Origin: Euryarchaeota archaeon UBA60
GTDB taxonomy: Archaea; Thermoplasmatota; Poseidoniia; Poseidoniales; Poseidoniaceae
Direction: 5' to 3'
Length of the DNA: 7,354 nucleotides
Assembly (NCBI GenBank): GCA_002503395.1
Contig: DARQ01000069.1
Location: forward strand, 6,518-13,871
The notes under the pieces are model-generated. The model searched no databases. It saw only the letters and a list, made by a program, of their open reading frames with translations, and was not told where the DNA came from. Every line of letters begins with the position of its first letter. Position 1 is the first letter of the stretch. Positions 1-6,233 of the stretch are shown piece by piece. The position numbers and the translations under genes are program-made.

Positions 1-2145
1 TTCTGTATGGTCATCGGGGCGACGGCGCTGGCAACATTGTTGTGTAGTTCAGATGGAACTTCAGGACTGCGCGAGCGGCTTCTCAACAGTGCTCGGCCGG
101 CGGTTCTGTTCGGTGTATTATCGATTGGCTTGGGTGGGTTGTGGGCCTATACCGTTCTCGACTGGGGAGGTTATTGGGCCTGGGATCCGGTTGAGACCGG
201 CTCATTACTGCCGTGGTTGGCGGTCGTCATCCTGCTTCATCTTCCGTTGCGACCAGGTCGGGTCAGCGATGGAATCTACATGGCGTCTGGATTGGCTGTC
301 GCCGGATTCGCCATCTTTGCGACGATGGTGACCAGGGCCAGCGGTGTTTGGGCGAGCAGTGTCCACACCTTCGTCACCGCTGATGATGCGAGTTTCCCGA
401 GCGATGCCTGGGGGCGTCTGCTCTCACTGGTCACAGATACCACCGCCGGGGTGGAGGTGATCTCCTATCTTCTGGTGTTGATGCTGCTCGCCAGTATCTT
501 GTCAGCATGGCTGTTAGCCGACGAATTAGGCCAGGAATTGCCAGCTAGATTGGGTTGGACGATGGCGGTGGTGCCGCTGTCGGCATGTGCCGCGTGGCTC
601 TTCATCGAAGAGGATACGGCGCTGTGGGAAGGGACCAGCGGAGCGATGATAGGAATTCTTGGAATCCTGCCACTTCTCATCTCTACGTGGTTCATGCGAG
701 TAGAATTGTGGAAGCGCCTGACCCAAGACCCGGTGCGGTTGCCGCTGTTGTTCGGAGCGATATTGGTCGCCTATTGGAATGGCGATGTGATTCTCGGTGG
801 GCTCGGGGTGGTGCTGATGCTGATACTGGTGACCCGCAGTCAACCCGAATCCGAGGTGGGTTGGATCACTGCTGGTATCGTCTTCCACCTCTTCTCAGCG
901 TGGGCACAATTGGCTGAATTGACGCAATCTGGAGCGGCGATGGCGCTGTTCCTGGTGCCGATGTTCATCAACGAGCCGCCGGCAGGTGATGATGCCAAGT
1001 CAATTTTCTCAAGGGGAGGGCAGATGCGAGTGGTATTCCAGACCCCCTCAACCATGGTTGCGCTCTACCTCTTGTTGTCGTGGACTCTGCTCCTGAACAG
1101 CCTCGACCGGACTCAACTCGAGGCGCACGAATTGTACGGTGCACCGATAATCGTCCTTCTCTCGACCGGATTACTGGTCTACGGTTGGCGCGGCCGGGTC
1201 GAGCCGAAGTCGATTCCGTGGTTGCTGGGCTGCCTCGCCGTACTCTCGGGATTGCTGGCCTGGGGGTTCGCAGATACCCTGCCCGGCGATGTCGACGACG
1301 TCTTTGCCGGGCCATTGACTCGCGGACAATTGGCGTGGATAATGCTGCCCGCGGTACTGCTCACGGTCCCGGCGCTGGGACTTGAGGTGTGGACGCGCGG
1401 CCGTAAGTGGTGGCATCTGCGCCAAGGTGGCGGCAGGGGTTCGCCGGCGAGGCAGATGCGACACTCGCGGGCCGCCTTGGCGGGAATGGGTGCCCATCTG
1501 ATTCACCTCGGTCTGCTGATTCTGATAATCGGCCATATCTTCGCCACCACCCTGGTCGACCGTGGCAATATCTCCCACCGCCTATCCCTATCCGAGGATA
1601 ATCCGGTTGTCGAGGGCGACTTGGTGCTGGTCTTCACCGATATCGAACTGCTTTCTATCGGCGATGAGGAATTTGATTCACGCTTCGATGTCGGCGTCGG
1701 TTATGTCGGCGCCGTGGTCGAGGTCTACGAGGTCGCCGACCCCGATGGGGCTGGCTCGGGTGGTGCTGATAATGCGGTGATTCTCGGCGACCATATCGCC
1801 ACCCTGCAACCCGGTGTCCTACGCTTTGAGAATGGCTTCGCGCGCTCGGAAGTGGCGACGATGTCGCGGGTGAGCGGCGATTTCATTCTCATCTTCGACC
1901 TCAGCCAAGCCAGCGAACTGGGCCAGGCGATGGTGATGGGTGACCTCGATGAGGTCGAGCGTATTCGAGTGACCGCGTACGACCTGCCGGGTAGCCACTT
2001 GGTTTGGCTCGGCTGGTCGCTGATGCTGCTCGGGATGATGCTGAACTGGCAGTCGTGGTGGCCAACGCCGGCTTTTGCTGTCACCAAACAGTACTCAACC
2101 TCCGGTGATGGCGAGGGGAGAACGGGCTCGGTCGAAGAGGAGTGA
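1..2145 (+). CDS. ccmF: Cytochrome c maturation protein CcmF (haem lyase subunit), 5'-truncated by the window edge
   Basis: CcmF is the polytopic membrane core of the system I haem lyase, which attaches haem to apocytochrome c on the outer face of the cytoplasmic membrane. The frame is open to base 1. Numbering from the internal Met at base 7, the tryptophan-rich haem-handling (WWD) motif WGGYWAWDPVE is at 53-63. It is followed by LPWL with His78 and by the TRASGVWASSVHTF segment with His120. A second conserved region, AGMGAHLIHLGLL, carries His497 and His500. These match the order of haem-related histidines known for E. coli CcmF (H261, H303, H491, from memory). Residues 517-660 form a mostly hydrophilic, presumably extracytoplasmic domain, followed by a last membrane helix at about 663-681 and a charged tail. 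In E. coli about 180 residues precede the WWD region, so the true start lies upstream. The stretch from His120 to His497 is 377 residues, about twice the E. coli spacing, and holds several extra hydrophobic segments. Related NrfE/CcsA-type proteins are the alternative, but the C-terminal region favours CcmF. Confidence 0.9.
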   Translation, partial: FCMVIGATALATLLCSSDGTSGLRERLLNSARPAVLFGVLSIGLGGLWAYTVLDWGGYWAWDPVETGSLLPWLAVVILLHLPLRPGRVSDGIYMASGLAVAGFAIFATMVTRASGVWASSVHTFVTADDASFPSDAWGRLLSLVTDTTAGVEVISYLLVLMLLASILSAWLLADELGQELPARLGWTMAVVPLSACAAWLFIEEDTALWEGTSGAMIGILGILPLLISTWFMRVELWKRLTQDPVRLPLLFGAILVAYWNGDVILGGLGVVLMLILVTRSQPESEVGWITAGIVFHLFSAWAQLAELTQSGAAMALFLVPMFINEPPAGDDAKSIFSRGGQMRVVFQTPSTMVALYLLLSWTLLLNSLDRTQLEAHELYGAPIIVLLSTGLLVYGWRGRVEPKSIPWLLGCLAVLSGLLAWGFADTLPGDVDDVFAGPLTRGQLAWIMLPAVLLTVPALGLEVWTRGRKWWHLRQGGGRGSPARQMRHSRAALAGMGAHLIHLGLLILIIGHIFATTLVDRGNISHRLSLSEDNPVVEGDLVLVFTDIELLSIGDEEFDSRFDVGVGYVGAVVEVYEVADPDGAGSGGADNAVILGDHIATLQPGVLRFENGFARSEVATMSRVSGDFILIFDLSQASELGQAMVMGDLDEVERIRVTAYDLPGSHLVWLGWSLMLLGMMLNWQSWWPTPAFAVTKQYSTSGDGEGRTGSVEEE

Positions 2146-2152
2146 GACATGG

Positions 2153-2194
2153 TTTAAATCCGGTCGGTGATTCTCTGGGAAGGGTAGGTATACT
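2153..2194 (+). promoter_or_regulatory. Candidate archaeal TATA elements upstream of the methyltransferase gene
   Basis: Two AT-rich boxes lie in the otherwise GC-rich spacer after ccmF: GGTTTAAATC (TTTAAA at 2153-2158) and GGTATACTAC (TATACT at 2189-2194). Archaeal transcription normally starts about 25 bases downstream of the TATA box. The second box would therefore start a transcript near 2216 and give a leader of about 30 bases containing the Shine-Dalgarno site. This is a by-eye match to a loose consensus. Readthrough from ccmF is equally possible, since I see no terminator in this spacer. Confidence 0.3.
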
Positions 2195-2233
2195 ACTAAG
2201 GGCCCACTGTAATAGCATGTATTATTGGCGAAC

Positions 2234-2240
2234 GGAGGTG
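2234..2240 (+). promoter_or_regulatory. Strong Shine-Dalgarno site of the methyltransferase gene
   Basis: GGAGGTG is a near-perfect complement of the archaeal 16S rRNA 3' end. It leaves 7 bases before the ATG at 2248 but only 4 before the in-frame TTG at 2245. The spacing therefore favours ATG 2248 as the start. Confidence 0.75.
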
Positions 2241-2247
2241 GGGATTG

Positions 2248-3870
2248 ATGACTATATTGAGCCTGAGTGAAGCCTCAGAGTGGGCCACCGATTATCTCGG
2301 AAAGGACGTCTCAAAGAGCAACATCTCCTATTTGGTCCAATACGGCAAAGTGAAGAAATTACAAACCGAAGGAAAAATCACCGGTGTCGACCAAGCGGAA
2401 TTGAAGAAATACTACGATATGAACGTCAAAACCAAGGAAGAAGAGTGGAAGGAATCGATTGGTGACGACCTGAACTGGGATTTATCCTTTGCCGAATTGC
2501 GCGAAAAAGATACCACCAAACACGTCCACCGACTCCACCCCTACAAGGGTAAATTCATCCCGCAGTTGGTCGAATATTTCTTGGATGAGAAAACCACCGA
2601 GTTCAAGAAAACCGCGTACTTCAAACCCGGCGATACCGTGCTCGACCCGTTCATGGGCAGTGGTACGACATTGGTGCAGGCGGGCGAATTGGGATTGAAC
2701 TCGGTCGGCATCGACGTCTCGCAGTTTAATTATGAGATGTCGAAGGTAAAGACGGGCACCTATGAGGGCGAAGAACTGAAAACCGCCTTGGAGACAACTT
2801 TGGCGAATTCCAAGAAATTCATTTCTGAGACCTTTGATGAGGGGTTCGACAATGCGCTGAAAGAGAAAATCGCCGAGTTCAACAAACTGCACTTTCCCAA
2901 TCCCGAATACAAGTATCAGGTCAAACAAGGGGAAATCGACCCCAATATGTATTCCGCTGAGAAGGAAGACATGTTCTTGACTGAGAATATTGAGATGATA
3001 AGGAAACTCAAAACCATCCGAGATTTTGAAGTCGGCGAATCAGATGAGGCCTTGGTGGAATCTGAGTTTTTGAAAAAATGGTATAACGGGCGAATCCTGC
3101 GCGAACTCGCCTTTTACAACAATCAAATCGCCGAGGTTGGCTCTGCCGAAATCCGTGCGGTGATGCGCATCATCATGAGCCGTGTGGCCAGGTCATGCCG
3201 CTCAACCACGCACTCGGATCTGGCGACCTTGAAGGAAGCGCAGATATTGCCGTATTATTGTACCAAGCATTACAAGATCTGCACACCGATTAACAGTATC
3301 GCCACCCGCCTGAAGCAATATACCAACGGCACCATCAGACGGCTGGCTGAATATGCAGACCTACGAGGCGAGTCAGTATGCAGTGCGGTTATTCATGGCG
3401 ATTCAAGAGAGGTCGACATCTTAGCCGAGGTGGAGAAAAGCAATCCGCAATTCGCCGAGGAATTAGCAGGACGGAAATTGGACGGGGTATTCACCTCGCC
3501 GCCATATGTAGGCCAGATAGATTATCACGAGCAACACGCCTACGCCTACGAATTATTCGCCATCGAGCGCGTTGACGAACTTGAAATCGGCCCGCTGTAC
3601 AAGGGCAAGGGCAAGCAGGCCAAAGAGGATTATGTTGCCGGCATCGCCGCGGTACTGAACAATGTCGCCAAATATGTCAAAGACGACGGCGACTTCTTCC
3701 TAGTCGCCAATGATAAGCACGGCCTGTACCCGAGAATCGCCGAGTTGGCGAAGATGGATATCGTCGCTGAGCATAAACGCCCGGTGCTCAACCGCACCGA
3801 GCGTGACCGGGCACCCTATTCGGAGATTATCTTCCACCTGAAGAAGAAAAAAGGCCTGTTCATTTATTGA
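2248..3870 (+). CDS. Solitary site-specific DNA methyltransferase (N4-cytosine or N6-adenine) with N-terminal HTH-like domain
   Basis: The predicted protein has 540 residues and should transfer a methyl group from S-adenosylmethionine to an exocyclic amino group of a DNA base. Residues 3-57 (LSLSEASEWATDYLG... to ELKKYYD) look like a small helix-turn-helix or excisionase-type DNA-binding domain. HLHPYKGKF-like residues (RLHPYKGKF, 95-103) lead to the cofactor-binding motif LDPFMGSGTT at 132-141 and to GIDVSQFN, the acidic ribose-binding strand. The catalytic motif TSPPYVGQIDYHEQH is at 416-430, so motif I precedes motif IV. The 275-residue section between them is probably the target-recognition region. 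It contains SRVARSCRSTTHSDLA and a Cys/His-bearing PYYCTKHYKICTP (335-347), which I recall as conserved in this type of methylase. SPPY is most often seen in N4-cytosine enzymes, but the base cannot be settled by eye. No restriction endonuclease gene adjoins it: the neighbours are ccmF and an FKBP gene. Composition is AT-richer than the flanks (27 of 60 G+C at 2341-2400 against 39 of 60 at 1201-1260), with many AAA and GAA codons, which suggests horizontal acquisition. Confidence 0.9.
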   Translation: MTILSLSEASEWATDYLGKDVSKSNISYLVQYGKVKKLQTEGKITGVDQAELKKYYDMNVKTKEEEWKESIGDDLNWDLSFAELREKDTTKHVHRLHPYKGKFIPQLVEYFLDEKTTEFKKTAYFKPGDTVLDPFMGSGTTLVQAGELGLNSVGIDVSQFNYEMSKVKTGTYEGEELKTALETTLANSKKFISETFDEGFDNALKEKIAEFNKLHFPNPEYKYQVKQGEIDPNMYSAEKEDMFLTENIEMIRKLKTIRDFEVGESDEALVESEFLKKWYNGRILRELAFYNNQIAEVGSAEIRAVMRIIMSRVARSCRSTTHSDLATLKEAQILPYYCTKHYKICTPINSIATRLKQYTNGTIRRLAEYADLRGESVCSAVIHGDSREVDILAEVEKSNPQFAEELAGRKLDGVFTSPPYVGQIDYHEQHAYAYELFAIERVDELEIGPLYKGKGKQAKEDYVAGIAAVLNNVAKYVKDDGDFFLVANDKHGLYPRIAELAKMDIVAEHKRPVLNRTERDRAPYSEIIFHLKKKKGLFIY

Positions 3871-3875
3871 TATAG
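3863..3875 (+). promoter_or_regulatory. Possible TATA region for the FKBP-DUF63 transcript
   Basis: TTTATTGATATAG overlaps the methyltransferase stop codon and is one of the few AT-rich boxes nearby. A start about 25 bases downstream would fall near 3895-3900. That would produce a leader of about 45-50 bases consisting almost entirely of the hairpins described at 3903-3945. The assignment rests only on AT content and spacing. Confidence 0.25.
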
Positions 3876-3902
3876 CAGACAATTGACTTAAGAAGGGAGG
3901 TC

Positions 3903-3945
3903 GAGTCGCCGGCTCGCCCCCTAAGGGGGCGCAAGGTGAATCACC
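3903..3945 (+). promoter_or_regulatory. Three consecutive short hairpins ending at the FKBP start codon, including its Shine-Dalgarno site
   Basis: Three inverted repeats, each with a 3-nt loop, follow one another. Hairpin 1 is GAGTC-GCC-GGCTC (3903-3915, one G-T pair). Hairpin 2 is CGCCCCC-TAA-GGGGGCG (3915-3931, a perfect 7-bp stem sharing base 3915 with the first). Hairpin 3 is GGTG-AAT-CACC (3935-3945). The last ends immediately before ATG 3946. It contains the probable ribosome-binding site AGGTGA (3934-3939), which is 6 bases from the ATG. A second, stronger-looking GGGAGGT lies at 3895-3901, just before the hairpins and 44 bases from the ATG. Pairing could control access to the ribosome-binding site. 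There is no T-run after hairpin 2, so an intrinsic terminator for the methyltransferase is less likely. The inverted repeats are visible directly; any regulatory role is inference. Confidence 0.5.
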
Positions 3946-4689
3946 ATGGAAGAAGGCGCAATAGTCCACATCGAGTACGAGTTGTACAACTCGGAAGAGA
4001 AGCTAATCGAGACCAATCTGGAAGCGACCGCCAAGGAGCATGATATGCACGAGGATGGCCGAGATTACAGTCCACTGGTCGCACTTATCGGCGGCGGCAC
4101 CCTAATCGAAGGATTCGAAGACCACCTTCTAGAAGCAGAGGCAGATACCGATTATGAAATCGACATCTCCAGCGAAAAGGCCTACGGCGAGAAGAATAGC
4201 GAACTGATTGAAGTCCTCAGCCAAGACAAGGTCATGCAACAGATCCGTGACCCGAACTCACTCCAGGTCAACGGCCCAATCACCCTGGGTGGCAAGACCG
4301 GAACCCTGACCCTGTGGGCGGCTGGGCGAGCTCGAATAGATTTCAATCACCCGATGGCCGGCCAGGACCTGCGCTACAAATACAAGATCACCAAGGTCAT
4401 CGACGACAAGGGTGAGAAGGTCGAGGCGCTGTTGAAGGCCAATACCGGTCATGACGACTTCGGAGTCGAATTTGACGGCGATGATGTCGCTGTCACCATC
4501 CCCGAATCAATGCTTTTCGATACCAATGCGGCGATGATGAAGTTCCGCCTGGTCAGCGTTCTGCGCGACAGTGTCAATGCTGGCAAGGTCTCCTTTGTCG
4601 AGGTGCACGAAGAGCGCACCACCGACCCGGGGCATGGCGAAGAAGGCCACGTTCACGATGAGAACTGCGACCACGGTGAAGAAGAATAG
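3946..4689 (+). CDS. FKBP-type peptidyl-prolyl cis-trans isomerase, long archaeal SlyD/FKBP26-like form with His-rich tail
   Basis: This 247-residue protein is probably a cytosolic folding helper that catalyses proline cis-trans isomerisation; no signal peptide is seen. The FKBP domain spans about residues 1-155. It shows the early strand VHIEYELYN, SPLVALIGGGTLIEGFEDHLL (42-62), the AYGEKNSELIEVL segment (79-91) that leads into the insert-in-flap chaperone region, and DFNHPMAGQDL (132-142), the SlyD-type return to the FKBP fold. A separate domain of about 70 residues (155-225) matches the extended layout of archaeal FKBP26 proteins. The tail 229-247 holds four His, one Cys and many acidic residues (GHGEEGHVHDENCDHGEEE), a likely metal-binding tail like that of bacterial SlyD. 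Start ATG 3946 is fixed by an in-frame TGA at 3937 and by AGGTGA at 3934-3939. The DUF63 gene follows after 22 bases, probably on the same transcript. Confidence 0.93.
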   Translation: MEEGAIVHIEYELYNSEEKLIETNLEATAKEHDMHEDGRDYSPLVALIGGGTLIEGFEDHLLEAEADTDYEIDISSEKAYGEKNSELIEVLSQDKVMQQIRDPNSLQVNGPITLGGKTGTLTLWAAGRARIDFNHPMAGQDLRYKYKITKVIDDKGEKVEALLKANTGHDDFGVEFDGDDVAVTIPESMLFDTNAAMMKFRLVSVLRDSVNAGKVSFVEVHEERTTDPGHGEEGHVHDENCDHGEEE

Positions 4690-4711
4690 TCAAGACGCAT
4701 CCGGTGAGATG

Positions 4712-6055
4712 ATGTCCGAGGAAACAACCGAGTTTTCTCCCCCGCTGCCTTCAGGTCAACTTTCGCTGGTCGAAAGGGTCGCAATCCTCTCCCTGATTAT
4801 CCTTGCAGTCGTCCTACTGGTCGGTGTGACTGCATGGCCACAGATTTTCTGGGACGGCTTTCTTGAACCGCTTGTCTGGGAGCCGATAATCCAAGATGCT
4901 GATGTCGGTGATTCGGGGTACACGCCGCAGAATACCGCCCTTTTCATCGCCGTGTTATTCGCTTTTGTCATCACCATTTCAGCGATTTTCCGCATCACCG
5001 AGATTCCCAGCGGCGGGCGGATGCTGATCGCTTTCCTACCATGGATTGTGTGGGCACCGGTAGTCCGGGTGCTCGAGGACAGCCAGTATTTCCAGGGCAA
5101 CCTGAGAATTCTGTTCATCTCCCCGATAATTCACTTTCACATAGCCCTGTGGGTGCTGTTCGCAATCATGGTCGGACGGTCGGTCAAACAGGTGAAGCAG
5201 CACTGGGTTGAGGAGACTGGGGAATTGACGCGAGAAGATTCGGCCGGCGATATCCTGCGAGTGGTACTGCTGTGCACACTGGTGCTGATGTTTGCGGTGC
5301 TCGTCCTTCCCTCCTTCAATGCCCATGAGGGATTGGGCACCACGGGCATGGCCTTGGGGGTCATGCTCTCGGTCATCGTAGGAATTGTCAGCCTTGAGGC
5401 GACCAGGGAATGGGATGAGGTGGAGCGCGCGGTCTTCAGCATTGGCATGGGAGCAGTCGCCCTTTTTTTGGGACTATGGCTACAATTCATCATCACCCCT
5501 TGGCACCAAGGTGGCGACTCGGCGCTGTGGCCGGTGTTGGTGGTCTTGGGAATCCCGACGATAGTCGTCTACATCCTGTGGCAGAAAGGCGAGGTTGCAC
5601 GCGCGGTCTTGGCCTCGGAAAACATGTCTCCGGGTGTTCTTCCCCCGGACATTTCAATCAAACAGAATGATGAAGGTGAGTGGGAAGGCAAGGATATCAT
5701 GGAGCGCTGGGCGCCGATGGCGCTGATTGGCTCACCATGGGCGCTGACCATCGCCTTTGGCCAGTTGACCGATGGGCTGGCGACCTGGATCGGCATCGAT
5801 GTGTTCGGATACAGCGAGAAACATCCACTGTCAAATTGGGTCATCGAGCAAGGTGTAGCCCTAACGGATGGTGGCGGGGCGTGGTTATTCTTCTTCGTCA
5901 AGGCCTGTCTGGTCGCCCTGCTGTTGTGGGTTTTTTCCGCCGTGCGCATCGAGCATCGCCAGCAACATCTGCGTCTGCTCATCGTCCTCGCCCTGCTGGT
6001 GGTCGGATTGGCGCCGGGATTGCGCGACCTCGGGCGGCTCCTGCTCGGGGTCTGA
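4712..6055 (+). CDS. DUF63 family multi-pass membrane protein, function unknown
   Basis: This predicted 447-residue integral membrane protein belongs to the archaeal DUF63 family, which has no established biochemical function. A short acidic N-terminus (1-20) is followed by about eight or nine hydrophobic segments, among them roughly 22-43, 74-94, 104-120, 132-154, 181-200, 210-227, 241-262, 272-290, 336-352, 388-410 and 421-436. Recognisable family-like stretches are RVLEDSQYF (119-127), LFISPIIHFHIALW (134-147) and DGLATWIGIDVFGYSEKHPL (354-373), whose polar residues inside or beside membrane helices suggest an active or binding site. The frame is open back to 4571 inside the FKBP gene, but the residues before Met 4712 are unrelated low-complexity sequence. 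GGTGAG at 4703-4708 can serve as the ribosome-binding site for ATG 4712; ATG 4709 is too close to it. The position right behind the FKBP gene suggests co-transcription. Family assignment is from motif recall and should be confirmed with Pfam PF01889. Confidence 0.8.
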   Translation: MSEETTEFSPPLPSGQLSLVERVAILSLIILAVVLLVGVTAWPQIFWDGFLEPLVWEPIIQDADVGDSGYTPQNTALFIAVLFAFVITISAIFRITEIPSGGRMLIAFLPWIVWAPVVRVLEDSQYFQGNLRILFISPIIHFHIALWVLFAIMVGRSVKQVKQHWVEETGELTREDSAGDILRVVLLCTLVLMFAVLVLPSFNAHEGLGTTGMALGVMLSVIVGIVSLEATREWDEVERAVFSIGMGAVALFLGLWLQFIITPWHQGGDSALWPVLVVLGIPTIVVYILWQKGEVARAVLASENMSPGVLPPDISIKQNDEGEWEGKDIMERWAPMALIGSPWALTIAFGQLTDGLATWIGIDVFGYSEKHPLSNWVIEQGVALTDGGGAWLFFFVKACLVALLLWVFSAVRIEHRQQHLRLLIVLALLVVGLAPGLRDLGRLLLGV

Positions 6056-6057
6056 GC

Positions 6058-6091
6058 AGGGGCCATCCCCTCTCCAACCTCCCTTCTTTCC
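6058..6091 (+). terminator. Possible transcription terminator after the DUF63 gene
   Basis: AGGGG-CCAT-CCCCT (6058-6071) is a perfect 5-bp stem with a 4-base loop, beginning 3 bases after the TGA. It is followed by a pyrimidine-rich run with short T-groups (6071-6091). Archaeal polymerase mainly needs T-rich runs and these are short, so this is only suggestive. Confidence 0.35.
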
Positions 6092-6210
6092 AGCACCGCT
6101 GATGCGATAACGAAGTTCGCCGGCGTTGGTCGGACTACCGCCACTTGACGCGCGATGGGGTTGGCGGCCATCCCCGACCTTGTGGCGACGGTGAGTTGAA
6201 GGGGTTGGCC
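6092..6210 (+). other. Non-coding spacer with nested inverted repeats upstream of the carboxylase gene
   Basis: I find no gene or tRNA here, and no convincing TATA box. The stretch holds complementary arms CGCCAC (6139-6144) and GTGGCG (6182-6187). They enclose a smaller imperfect hairpin, GGGG-T-TGG-CGG-CCA-T-CCCC (6157-6175). Further on, GGGGTTGGCCCC (6201-6212) can form a 4-bp stem but would compete with the hairpin at 6211-6227. The 9-mer GGGGTTGGC occurs twice (6157-6165 and 6201-6209). This could be a structured 5' leader of the carboxylase mRNA or simply GC-rich spacer. Confidence 0.3.
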
Positions 6211-6227
6211 CCAGTCCGTAGGACTGG
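6211..6227 (+). promoter_or_regulatory. Perfect 7-bp inverted repeat directly before the carboxylase start (operator or hairpin)
   Basis: CCAGTCC-GTA-GGACTGG is a perfect inverted repeat with a 3-base centre, ending 6 bases before ATG 6234, exactly where a Shine-Dalgarno site would be expected. No Shine-Dalgarno match is present between it and the start. In DNA it could be the binding site of a dimeric repressor; in RNA it would be a stable small hairpin. Its geometry (7-bp stem, 3-nt loop) is the same as the hairpin at 3915-3931, although the sequence differs. Confidence 0.5.
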
Positions 6228-6233
6228 ATAGTC

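Noticed and set aside
2245..2247. TTG as the start codon of the methyltransferase
   Set aside because: It is only 4 bases from GGAGGTG, whereas the adjacent in-frame ATG at 2248 has ideal 7-base spacing. The difference is one residue.
2248..2420. N-terminal HTH-like region as evidence for an excisionase and an integrated element
   Set aside because: There is no integrase, attachment repeat or other mobile gene in the window. The domain is continuous with the methylase frame.
2482..2928. Minus-strand 148-codon frame inside the methyltransferase gene as a hidden restriction endonuclease
   Set aside because: It is fully antisense to conserved methylase motifs, shows no nuclease motif such as PD-(D/E)xK or HNH, and has no ribosome-binding context that I can see.
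3915..3931. Intrinsic terminator of the methyltransferase gene
   Set aside because: The stem is strong, but it is followed by GCGCAAGGTG rather than a T-run. It sits 15 bases before the next start codon, which fits a leader element better.
4571..4711. Upstream extension of the DUF63 gene overlapping the 3' end of the FKBP gene by about 119 bases
   Set aside because: The extra 47 residues are Ser/Thr/Lys-rich out-of-frame sequence from the FKBP tail codons. A ribosome-binding site and ATG exist at 4703-4714, where the family-like sequence begins.
6092..6233. tRNA or other known RNA gene in the spacer before the carboxylase gene
   Set aside because: I could not find a T-loop GGTTCRANNCC, an acceptor stem or a cloverleaf, and no known RNA class is recognisable by eye.
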